From Strongyloides papillosus (taxonomy: Eukaryota > Nematoda > Chromadorea > Rhabditida > Strongyloididae): a DNA stretch of 64,000 nt. Position 1 is the stretch's first letter, and each line of letters begins with the position of its first letter. Where the stretch lies: positions 4,526,001 to 4,590,000 of the forward strand of contig SRSI01000050.1 of assembly GCA_005656395.1 (NCBI GenBank), in the 5' to 3' direction. The translations under genes were made by a program, and so were the position numbers. The notes beneath the pieces are model-generated. The model did not search any database and was not told the DNA's origin. It saw only the letters and a program-made list of their open reading frames with translations. Shown here piece after piece: positions 32,505 to 43,026 of this stretch.

Positions 32505-33977
32505 TTATTGCAACTGTGAAAGTAGTAATAATAATAGCAATGAGGCTCCTAAAACTGTTTTAGTACCTTTGGTACTATTATTTTCTACACTCTCCACTTG
32601 TTTTTCCACTGTGTCGGATGTTGCTGTTTTAGGTGTAGCGAAGGCTTTTGTATTTTTGGGAAGGTCTTGATTATTACTACCGGCTATCACAATTTTATCC
32701 TCATTAACAAAATTTGTGGTAGTTTTAATAGTTCCATCCAAAGTCTTGTAGGTACAACTTAATGTTGTTTTGCCATCTGCATTTTCTTTAAAAAATATAT
32801 GGGATTCAGTTTCATTAAAATTTCCTTTTATGCCATCAGTAGAATCTAAAGTATTAACGCTCCCTTCAGTTCCATTATAATTGATTTTTTTCAAATAGCC
32901 AACATTTAGATAAAAAATGGGGCAATTTGGTTTTTTAGAAGTCTCATTTTTAAAGTATTTTATGGTGTTTACTTTTATTATATGATCTTTGGAGAGTGGA
33001 GCAAAGTAGTATTTTTCAGATATATTTTTGAATATTCCACCAAAGAAGCAGTTGTAGGTTAACTTCACTAAATCATATCCCTTGATAAAAAAATGTGAAT
33101 TTATTTTTGAATCTTCAATAATATCAGGTTCTCCATCTTTATATTTCATTCGTGATAAAGATATTTCTTCATCACGATAATAATTTGTATCATCATTCAG
33201 CTTAAGAATTACATCAATCTTTTCGACTATTCCATTTACCTTAACAATATTTGTGCCATTTTCACCATTTGAAGGAGTATTAATTGTATGTTTTTTTAGA
33301 ATAATTTTTGGGCATTCGTTATAAGCCTTCAATATTACACAGGGCTTTTTAAGCATATCTATACCACCATTTTCAGGTATTACAAAATAATAAAACAATT
33401 GATTTACATAAGGATGTTCGATATTATCAGAATTGACTTTTAAAATCACATCATTTTCTTTTTTTTTAGAAAAAATTACACTCTTTCCCTGAAGATGCGT
33501 GCACTTTGTATGAGTTCTTGATATGTGAGTGTGAACATCTCTTGGTTCCACTTCGACATTGGGGATTAATGAGTTATTCCATATAACATTGAAAATCCAA
33601 TCTTTCTTGTCTAAAGTACCGCCAGGAGGTGTGAAAAAAAGTGTTCCGCACTTTAGATGTGTTGGTCCAGTTTTGCTTTTTAATAAGGGCACCCATGCAA
33701 ATGAGTTGTCACCAGGACTATATGTACTTCCAGATATAAAAACTTCAGAAGATGGTGCAAATGAGTCATTATTACTTTTATGACGATAACCAATATCCGG
33801 GCATTTTACCAGTACCACATCAGAATTGGCTGTTACATTTAGGTCAAACGGAAAAGTTGTATTAGTTATATCCTTAGAAATGTAAGGAAACAGCGTCTCT
33901 TGTTGTGGTCCTGGGGGCTGTGTTGAGAGTGGCATGAAAGCCAAAGCAGCACCCAACAAATATAACTTTAGAAGCAT
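32505..33977 (-). CDS. GPI-type surface glycoprotein with three two-cysteine modules, copy 1
   Basis: Single exon of 490 residues. Signal peptide LLKLYLLGAALAFMP at the N-terminus. The ectodomain shows repeated cysteine pairs: VLVKCPD...HLKCGT, then NECPKI...LTYNCFF, then NCPIFYLNVGYL...TLSCTYKTLDG. An additional pair, KCTHLQGK...PCVILKAY, lies between the first two. Spacing of 60-110 residues and beta-rich sequence suggest immunoglobulin-like or similar sandwich modules (inference). The C-terminus is a short spacer, ENNSTKGTKT, then a purely hydrophobic tail (LGASLLLLLLLSQLQ) with no charged residue after it, typical of a GPI-anchor signal. Many N-glycosylation sequons. Paralogue of 36570-38048 and more distantly of 28155-30449. 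Function unknown. Confidence 0.85.
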   Translation of the reverse strand: MLLKLYLLGAALAFMPLSTQPPGPQQETLFPYISKDITNTTFPFDLNVTANSDVVLVKCPDIGYRHKSNNDSFAPSSEVFISGSTYSPGDNSFAWVPLLKSKTGPTHLKCGTLFFTPPGGTLDKKDWIFNVIWNNSLIPNVEVEPRDVHTHISRTHTKCTHLQGKSVIFSKKKENDVILKVNSDNIEHPYVNQLFYYFVIPENGGIDMLKKPCVILKAYNECPKIILKKHTINTPSNGENGTNIVKVNGIVEKIDVILKLNDDTNYYRDEEISLSRMKYKDGEPDIIEDSKINSHFFIKGYDLVKLTYNCFFGGIFKNISEKYYFAPLSKDHIIKVNTIKYFKNETSKKPNCPIFYLNVGYLKKINYNGTEGSVNTLDSTDGIKGNFNETESHIFFKENADGKTTLSCTYKTLDGTIKTTTNFVNEDKIVIAGSNNQDLPKNTKAFATPKTATSDTVEKQVESVENNSTKGTKTVLGASLLLLLLLSQLQ

Positions 33978-35610
33978 TGTAGGTGATTTGTGTAAAAAAT
34001 CTACTCGTTATATCATAATTTTTTTCATATGAAATTTTAATATAACAGCATATTATTTTCAAATTTTCAGTAAAACTATTCAAAATATCATCATTGATAA
34101 AATTTTAATCAATTTTATATTCAAAAATTTTAAATTTTGAACTGATTATGTTATAATTTTATATTAAAATGCATAAGAAAGAAGAAGTTAAACGATAATT
34201 GAAGTGGTAAATCGATGATTTGTTACACCTATCATATTCAAATTTAATCAACTCTAGAATTAGGGGTTTTTTACATTTTCCAATTTTTTTCATATACAAA
34301 ATTTGGTATAAATTATTTTTGATATCTTGAAGAGCAATTTTTAAACAATATAATTTTAATTTTAAAGTAATGCGAGGAAATACCATTGAAATCATCTAAT
34401 TATGGTAAATGTAACAATTTTCTATGTTTTTACAAAATAAAGGTTTTAACCGATTTTATAAGAGTTTTACTGAAGATTATTAAATTCTAATGAATACAGA
34501 TTGAATTAAATTTGAATTATGTAAAATTTGATTAGAGAAGATATGAAAATTTTAAAAACTGTTCTCGATTGTTTAATATGGTTATTGATTATCAAATAAT
34601 TTTTTTGAGTACCAAAATCACTATTAAAGACATATATATTTAATCAGATGCTAATTGATAACTAAACGTGAAAAAAAATGAACTATCGATGAATTTGGCA
34701 ATCTCTAAACAAAATAAAATCCATGTTACTAACAAGATTTAATTAGAAAATGGAAAACTTATAGATTTAAAACTTTTTTATTCATGGAAAAATTTAACTT
34801 CCTATCAAAATGGTCAAATTAAAACACAAGTAGCTTTATATATTTACCAAAAGCAAGTCTTAAAATTTTGAAGATGTTCAATAATTAAAATTGTTTTTGA
34901 AGATAAATACTCCAAAGCAACACAATATGATATAGTTAAAGAGATAAAGTCATCGAGGTATATGGAGATTATAGTTAGAAACATTAAATTCAACATTTGG
35001 AGTTTGTATATCTGAATTTGGTAAAGCATAACTTGCTGTAAAGGTTAGAAATGAGTCATTAAACCTTCTAAAAGGATCAATTCCGTTCGTTATTAAGGCT
35101 GGTAAGGCATCACATCAAGTGTTTTAAAAATTTTTTTTGAAGCTGCTTCTGTAAGATCAGTTAATGAAAATTAGTTAAAATAATTTGGACCAACTTTATG
35201 ATCAACTTAATAATGCAAAATGTTTTAGTAAGTTATTTAATTGTAGTTATTTTTTAGTAGTTTGTTTGTTTTAATTTTTAAAAGAGAGAATGGTAGTAAA
35301 GAAGGAATTGTTAAAGTTTTTAAAACCAATGCTAAAAAAGTTAAATTTTAAACATTTTACTTTATCATCAGATATGTAAAAAGACTGTTGTGACTTTTGA
35401 ACTATTTTTCAAATAAAGTTATATGTATTTTAAAATGTTTAGTAGAATTATTTGATACCTTATCTTCAAAATATAGATTTGTGTCTGATTCCAATATCTC
35501 CCTATGTGAAAAATTTACTTCACTATCAATATATTACATTTATCAGTTATGAAAATTATCATTTAGTAAAATCAAAAGTCAAGTTTTATTTTGCATGTTG
35601 AAAATCTATA
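33978..35610 (-). promoter_or_regulatory. Upstream region of surface glycoprotein copy 1
   Basis: Highly similar to 38049-39674. The last 60 bp before the ATG are almost unchanged between copies (GATTTTTTACACAAATCACC), arguing for a shared promoter or 5' leader. No TATA box is obvious. Positions about 34840-35420 carry a decayed coding-like stretch described under findings. Confidence 0.45.
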
Positions 35611-35639
35611 AGGGAGAAAATAAGAAAATAAATATTGTC

Positions 35640-35830
35640 TTGACCATAACTCTTTTTAAAATTAACCGATTTTTATAAGCAAATAGCCAAAAGATGTGTC
35701 TTTTCCTTACTTAAAATGGAAAATTTGTTTCAGACATTTTGTCTAGAATTGGTCTAGTCATTTTCAAAAAACATAACCATTTTTATAGTTTTGTCTCTCA
35801 AAAAAATTTTCTAAAAATTAAGGAAGTAAA
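35640..35830 (-). repeat. Dispersed repeat, inverted copy
   Basis: TTGACCATAACTCTTTTTAA, ACCGATTTTTATAAGCAAATAGCC and AAGATGTGTCTTTT are the reverse complement of motifs in the 17760-18130 repeat. Confidence 0.5.
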
Positions 35831-36123
35831 TTAATTTTGTAGCTCATTTGAAAAACCCTAAACCAAGATAAAGTGGAAACTTTATTTTTAAGATTGATTG
35901 ATATTTGCCTAAGCTCTGAACGACAGAATGAAGAAAGTTTTTATAGAAAAATTTAAAGTGGAGCACGTTGAAGGCTTTAACGATAGTATATGGAAGCATG
36001 ATGTACAGATTGGTATTTATAAATTATAGTAAATGTTAAATCAAAAACCTCTAAGAAATTAAAGAAACATGTTATTTTTAGACACAGTAGAAACATTATC
36101 ATTGTTTTTTACAATATTTTTAT

Positions 36124-39100
36124 CAATTAATTTAACATTTTTTTACGAGATTGGGACCAATAACTGTAAGATCAATATTATACAACCTTTTGGTATTTTT
36201 TTAACTTTCTCATATATTGCATACTTTTTAAACAATTCATCGGAGCTATTATTCTTTTTATAAAAAATTTAAATTTTTAATAATGCATACTGAGTTTTAT
36301 TTATACAAAAAGAGCTCACACAATCAAAAGATTAGTAAAAATAGTTTTTTTAAATTCTCAAATTATATTAAAAAAATAGATCAGATACACAAACACTTTA
36401 TTTTTTATTAAAAAAAATTACAAGTGACATAAATCATAAAATTTTTTTTAAACAGAATTACTATTCAACAAACATTTGAGTCGTGCTCATGTTTGTTTGT
36501 TAGTATTTCCGGTAAATGATAACACTTCCATATCAGAATATAGTAGAGATAACTCAACAGCTATGATTATTACCACTGTAAAAGTAGTAGTAAAAATAGC
36601 ATAAAAGCTTCTACAAGTGTTCTTGATCTTCTAATAGAATTATTTTCCTCACCCTTCACCTCTTTTTTCACTGTATTAGGTGATATTGTTGTTGTTAAAG
36701 AGGATATCAAAACTATTTTATCTTTGGCAACTTGTTTTTCATTTATATCAGGTCCCACAATCTTATCCATATTAACGAAGTCTGTAGTGGTCGTGATATG
36801 TCCATCTAACGTTTTATAAATGCAACTTATTGTTGTAGTACCATTTTCAGCTTCATCAAAAATTATGTTGGAACCAACTTTTTGAAATTTGTCTTTTATG
36901 CCATCAACAGAACTTAAAGTACTAACATTTCCTCTAACTTCATTATAAATAACTTCCTCCAGGAAACCAATAGTCAAATAAGCAGTTGGACAGTTTAGTT
37001 TTATAAAGGTATCATTTGCACCATATTTTAAGGTCTTTCCTGGAAGTTTAAGGTCCTTGACTCTAGGTGCAAAATAAAATTTTTGAGTTATTACACTTAT
37101 ATTTCCTCCAGATGGACATTCGTACGTCAACTCCACCAAATCGTAACCTTTGATTGTGAAATTCGAAATTATTGATATATTAGTATTTTCAATAACTTCA
37201 GATCCATCTTTACGATATTTCATTTTTTTCAGATATATCACTTCATCACGGAAATAACTTGTATCTTCTTCCACCTTAAGTATTACTTGAATGATTTCCT
37301 CGTTTCCATTTATTTTTATAACAGCAGTGTCATTTAATAAATCTTGATCAGTAAAAGGGTAGTCCTTTAAAGTAATATCTGGACAATCAAAATATATCTT
37401 AACTACTGCACATGGCTCCCGAATCAAATAAGTATCTTCTTGTTTAGGTGTAATAAAATAATGGAAAATCTGATTTACATAGGGATTTTCGAGTTTTGAA
37501 GGATTAGCTTTCACTATCATATCATTTTCTTTATTTTTAGTTAGAATTAAGGCTTTTTCCTGACTATTATTACATTTATCGTGTTTTTTTATGAGATCAG
37601 CTTTTGTATACCTTGATTCCGCACTTTTTGGGAGGGTTGAGCCTTTCTTCCACATAATATTATAAGTCCACTCTCTATATTTATCCTCACCGTTATCAAC
37701 TTTATAGCGAATTGTTCCACAATTATATTGTACTTTATTAGATGACTTTCTCATGGATGGTGTCCAGATCAATGCATCATTTTGAAATTTTAATTCTTTT
37801 ATCTGAGATATTGATAGTTCGTATTCTGGACTAAATGAAATACTTTGTTTGTTGTGTTTATATTTTACATGAGGACATTTCAAAATCACAATATCAGAAG
37901 TGGTTGATGTGTTTAAATAAACAGGAAACGTAATTTTGGTGATGTCTTCAGGAAGTTCAGGAAAGAATTTCCGATGATATGGTTGAGGCTGTATTGGAAG
38001 TGGCATCAAAGCCAAAGCAGCACCCAACAAATATAACTTTAGAAGCATTGTAGGTGATTTGTGTAAAAAATCTACTCGTTATATCATAATTTTTTTCATA
38101 TGAAATTTAAATATAACAGCATATTATTTTCAAATTTTGAGTAAAATTATTCAAAATATCATCATTGATAAAAATTTATTCAATTTTATATTCAAAAACA
38201 TTAAATTTTGAACTAATCATGTTATAATTCTATATTAAAATGCATAAGAAAGAAGTTGAACGATAATTAAGGTGATAAATCGATGATTTGTCACACTTAT
38301 CATATTTAAATTTTAGCAACTCCAGAATTAGGGGTTTTTTACATTTTCCAATTTTTTCATATACAAAATTTGGTATAAATTATTTTTGATATCTTGAAGA
38401 GTAATTTTTAAACAATATAATTTGAATTTTAAAATAATGCGAGGAAATACCATTGAAATCATCTAATTATAGTAAAAGTAACAATTTTCTAAGTTTTTAC
38501 AAAATAAAGGTTTTAACCGATTTCAGAAGAATTTTACTGAAGATTATTAAATTCTAATGAATACAGATTGAATTAAATTTGAATTATGTAAAATTTGATT
38601 AGAGAAGATATGAAAATTTTTAAAACTGTTCTCGATTTTTAATATGGTTATTGATTATCAAATAATTTTTTTGAATATCAAAATCACCACTAAAGACATA
38701 TATTTAATCAGATGCTGATTGATAACTACACATGAAAAAAAATGAGCTATAGATGAATTTGACCATCTCCAAAAAAATTGAAATGCATGTTATTTACAAG
38801 ATTTAATTAGAAAATTGAAAACTAATAGATTTAAAACTTTTTTATCCTTGAAAAAATTTAATTTCCTATCCAAATGGTCAAATTAAAACACAGGTAGCTT
38901 AATATATTTATCAAAAGCAAGTCTTAAAATTTTGAATATGTTCAATGATTAAAATTGTTTTTGAAGATAAATACTCCAAAGCAACACAATATGATATAAT
39001 TAAAAAGATAAAGTTATGGAGGTATATGGAGATTATAGTTAGAAACATTAAATTCAACATTTGGAGTTTATGTATATGAATTTGGTAAATCATAACTTGT

Positions 39101-39674
39101 TGTTAAAGGTTGAAAATGAGTCATTAAACCTTCTAAAAGGATCAATTCCGTTCTTTATTAAGGCTGGTAAGGCATTACATCACGCGTTTTAAAAATTTTT
39201 TTTGAAGCTGCTTCTGTAAGATCAGTTAATGAAAATTAGTTAAAATAATTTGGACCAACTTTATGATCAACTTAATAATGCAAAATGTTTTAGTAAGTTA
39301 TTTAATTGTAGTTATTTTTTAGTAGTTTGTTTGTTTTAATTTTTAGAAAAGAGGATGGTAGTAAAGAAGGAATCGTTAAAGTTTCTGAAAGCAATGCTAA
39401 AAGAGATAGATTCTAATCTCTTAACTTTATGATTAGATATGTAAAAAGACTGTTGTAGTTGTTAACTATTCTTCAAATAAAGCTATATGTAGTTTAAAAT
39501 GTTTAGTAGTTTTATTTGATACCTTATCTTCAAAATATAGATTTATGTCTGATTCCAATATCTCCCTATGTGAAAAATTTACTTCACTATCAATATACTA
39601 CAATTATTAGTTATAAAAATTATCATTTAGTAAAATCAAAAGTCAAATTTTATTTTGCATGTTGAACATTTATA
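36124..39674. repeat. Segmental duplication, unit 2
   Basis: See unit 1 at 32060-35610. The right boundary is sharp: similarity ends at TTTATAAGAGAAAA, just before a GC-rich spot at 39688. Confidence 0.85.
36570..38048 (-). CDS. GPI-type surface glycoprotein with three two-cysteine modules, copy 2
   Basis: Single exon of 492 residues. The signal peptide is nearly identical to that of copy 1 (LLKLYLLGAALALMP). The mature part is roughly half identical by eye, but the cysteine pattern is fully kept: ILKCPH...VQYNCGT, KCNNSQEK...PCAVVKIY, DCPDITL...LTYECPSG, NCPTAYLTIGFL...TISCIYKTLDG. The C-terminus ENNSIRRSRT followed by LVEAFMLFLLLLLQW is again a GPI-type signal. Differences concentrate between cysteines, as expected for a fast-evolving exposed surface on a fixed disulfide frame. 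Same strand as copy 1, 2.6 kb upstream. Confidence 0.85.
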   Translation of the reverse strand: MLLKLYLLGAALALMPLPIQPQPYHRKFFPELPEDITKITFPVYLNTSTTSDIVILKCPHVKYKHNKQSISFSPEYELSISQIKELKFQNDALIWTPSMRKSSNKVQYNCGTIRYKVDNGEDKYREWTYNIMWKKGSTLPKSAESRYTKADLIKKHDKCNNSQEKALILTKNKENDMIVKANPSKLENPYVNQIFHYFITPKQEDTYLIREPCAVVKIYFDCPDITLKDYPFTDQDLLNDTAVIKINGNEEIIQVILKVEEDTSYFRDEVIYLKKMKYRKDGSEVIENTNISIISNFTIKGYDLVELTYECPSGGNISVITQKFYFAPRVKDLKLPGKTLKYGANDTFIKLNCPTAYLTIGFLEEVIYNEVRGNVSTLSSVDGIKDKFQKVGSNIIFDEAENGTTTISCIYKTLDGHITTTTDFVNMDKIVGPDINEKQVAKDKIVLISSLTTTISPNTVKKEVKGEENNSIRRSRTLVEAFMLFLLLLLQW

Positions 39675-40800
39675 AGAGAAAACAAGCAGCTAACTCGCTT
39701 CGCTCGCCACTGCTTGCCCGCAGGGCTGAGATTTTTTATTTAAACGTAAAAATATCTCTACTTCATTTTATTTTGTTCTTTTTTCAATTTTTTAAAATAC
39801 AGATATGCTTGCATAATTCAAAAAAATTTACTTTTACCTGACAGATGTATAAAGCTAATTTTGAACATTATTTTCATTGATTTTTTTTTACTTGACGCTT
39901 CTCTTAATCCATTCAAACATTTTGCTTTTAAGCTTTACACTTTATCATATATCATTTGACATGTAATTTTTGTGATTTTTTTAATCTTAATTTTTCGTGT
40001 GTGGTTAAAAAACAAGAAAGATTTTAAAAAATTTAGTTTTATGCATTGATTTGTTTTAATTCTTTTTTTGTTTTGTTGATTATCAAAATAAAATTTTTAA
40101 TTAATTAGCATTTTTGCAATTATCAGTGAATATTATAAATAATATGTTTAATTAGTTACAAATGACAATGAGAGTAGTTGTTTATACTTTGAAGTTTTTC
40201 AAGGGTCAGAGAGGTGAGACGGTTATGCGCTACACATGTCGGGATTCTCAAGATTATCTTCAGTTTATTCATTTCAAAAAAATTATGCGTGTTGTTTTAA
40301 GACTTGTGTAAACATTTTTATCATGAATCGTTTCAAAATTGTGTCTTTACGTTATAAGAAATTTATAGCGTAATTTTTTGACGCGTCAAATCTTCTTCAC
40401 TAAGTACTCAAGTAGGGTCATAAAAGGGCATGTATATAGAGATATATAAAAATACATCTACCGCTTGATGATTTGCTATATTTTTTTAGATCGCAAGAAT
40501 TCGTCGCCGTTTATATAAATAAATGCGATCTTTATTATAAAATATAGCACTTCGAGCAGCCAAAATTTTTTTAAAATGTCTAAATTTGTTTGATTTGTCT
40601 TCATGTTTGATGCTTAAGACATTGTAGATTAAGTATAAAATTGTTTCTTAATTTAAAATGAAATTACTAATCAACATTTATTTTATTACTGCTTAAAATT
40701 TTTTACATTGAAAATGCATCAAATTATCGTTAAAACTTATTTTTATAATTACAATTAATTATAATATGAAAAATACATGTTTAAATTGTATAAAAGTTAG
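39675..40800. other. Intergenic region with GC-rich spot and hairpin
   Basis: The GC-rich spot at 39688-39730 (CTCGCTTCGCTCGCC, CTGCTTGCCCGCAGGGC) stands out from AT-rich surroundings. TGACGCGTCA, a perfect palindrome, is at about 40379. An imperfect hairpin spans 40475-40548 (GCTATATTTTTTTAGATCGCA pairs with TGCGATCTTTATTATAAAATATAGC). No gene. Confidence 0.5.
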
Positions 40801-40906
40801 AAAAAATGCGACTTTTTAAAGATTTTGAAAAGTTTTTTTGGAGACATGCGTCGGCATTTTCCCAGATTTCTCAAAACGGTACAACATATATTGCTGCTTA
40901 TGGTTT

Positions 40907-41660
40907 TAAAATGTTCATAACAAAATTCTCCAGATATACTTTTTTTATTTTTTCGATTGCTTTTCATTTTTGCACTTTTTTTTACCTCAAAGTCAAAAAA
41001 AATTTTTTTGGCAAAAGTTTGGTAAATTTTTTAAATCATTATATCTCGGAACTGGGTGGTTTTATCAAATCATTCTTAACGTCATTTGATAGAGAATTGT
41101 TTTTTGAATAACTTTGCCAAAGAAACTATATGAATATTTTGAGATCTTCATATATTTGATTAGCCTCAAAGTCAAAAGTTTTACGGAAAAAAAAATTCCC
41201 AAAAAAGTTTTTTTAAATTCTCTCATATTCAAAGTTATCCGATTTTCTTGGAAATACCCTTAAAATGTCCAAAACAAAATTCCCCAGATAGGTATTTTTT
41301 GTTTTTTTGATTGCTTGTCATTTTTGTACTTTTTTTTTACCTCAAAATCAAAAAAATTTTTTTTGGTAAAAATTTGGTAAATTTTTTAAATCATTATATC
41401 TCGGAACTGGGTGGTTTTATCAAATCATTCTTAACGTCATTTGATAGAGAATTGTTTTTTGAATAACTTTGCCAAAGAAACTATATAAATATTTTGAGAT
41501 CTTCATATATTTGATTAGCCTCAAAGTCAAAAGTTTTACGGAAAAAAAAATTCCCAAAAAAAATTTTTTTGAGTTCATTAATACTCAAAGTTGTCCGATT
41601 CTCTTGAAAATAATCTTAAAATGTAGAGAAATCAATTGTCCAGGGAGGTATTTTCAAACG
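40907..41660 (+). repeat. Tandem repeat, period about 355 bp
   Basis: Unit A 40907-41261, unit B 41262-41616, partial unit C from 41617. Units begin AAAATGTxCAxAACAAAATTC and contain ATCATTATATCTCGGAACTGGGTGG and GATCTTCATATATTTGATTAGCC. A and B are nearly identical over long stretches. Confidence 0.8.
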
Positions 41661-41699
41661 TTTTGAATTTCGTTTTCTGAAACGAGATATGTCGCTCTA

Positions 41700-43026
41700 A
41701 AGGGGTAAAATTTGGGGTAAAAAGTATCATTTTCGACGATATCCCAAATCTCGAGATTGAATTTTTTTTTTGCTAGATTTTATTGTTTATATGTAATAAG
41801 CATTAAAAATGATGTCTAATTGTGAAATTTCGAACAAAAAAATTAATTTTTGAGAGAGTTACGAAAGTACCAATATTTGGAATTTGGTACCTTTAAGTCG
41901 ATGTATCTCAAAAACGGCATATCGTACGGAGCCAATATTTGATATTATGTTTTATCATGTTTCCCTTGATATAATTCACTAAAAAAAACCCAGAAATTCA
42001 AAAATAATTTACAGACCAAAATCTCTCCTCTATAAATATAGAGGATAGAGGATATATTTTTTTAATTGTATTGAATTTTTGTAAATATTTTATTGTAATA
42101 ATAATTAATAAGCAAGTATTTTTTGTTTCTGGAATATTGTATTCATGAATAGAAAGTCATTTGCAGCACATTCCTATATTTTTCCTATATTTGATTACAA
42201 ATCGTCGAAGTTAACTGTCCCTATTAACTATGGAGGGCTCTAGTACACATTCATTTGAAAGATGTTAAACTCAAGAAAAAACTAATCTCACAGGCAACTA
42301 CGTTGTTAACTCATTTCATCACTTAAATTAAAATCGTATCTGCATTAATTTTTTTCTACTATAGATTGCATCAATTTCCGATATAATTATCTTATAAAGT
42401 TATTTTTAAGGAAGATATGTTAATTTCAAATGCTAAAATAAAGTTACAAACATTTATATCCTATATTTTTTACTCTTATAAAAATAAATTTTTATGTTAT
42501 TAACTGTTCGTTCTTGAAATATAAAAAATATTCTAGGAAACTAATTCAAATCTCAAATTTCTATACACATAGGATACATTATCTTAAAACCCTTTGATTT
42601 TCTATTCTGTGTTTTAAAAAACAAAATTCTTAACTTCTAAATACCTTATCATTACATTTTTATCTTTTCCTTCAAAATACGTATGTTAAAATGATAAAAA
42701 AGTGCAAGGAAATAAATCTACTACATACACAGAGGAGAAATAAAGATTAAGACTTCATTTTTGATCTATTAATGTGTGATTGTACAATTGATCCCATAGA
42801 GACCAAAGTAAGTTCATTCTTAAATTGATATACCTCCTAAATAGCGTACTTTCGAACTTGAGGAAAAAAAGATAGACATATTCGAAAAAGCATAACATTA
42901 AATAATATACCCTTATCTCAATAACATAAAAAATATTAATTTAAATCTTTTATTATTACAAGGAAAATATTTATTATATATCAATTAGAAATCTGATGAA
43001 GAACACAAGGTAAAAAAACTCTTCTT
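41700..43026. other. AT-rich spacer before the core-gene block
   Basis: Nothing recognisable apart from continuing repeat-like sequence to about 42060. Confidence 0.5.

Larger units (their letters stand above)
32060..35610. repeat. Segmental duplication, unit 1
   Basis: Tandem copy of 36124-39674 at an offset of about 4064 bp (TGTAAGATCA at 32101 and 36165; TTGCATGTTG at 35591 and 39655). Flanking noncoding parts are highly similar, while the enclosed coding region is clearly more diverged. Confidence 0.85.

Noticed and set aside
34844..35029. 60-codon minus-strand frame present in both duplication units (also 38911-39093)
   Set aside because: Its presence in both copies follows from the duplication; it has no convincing start context and lies opposite the plus-strand coding-like relic.
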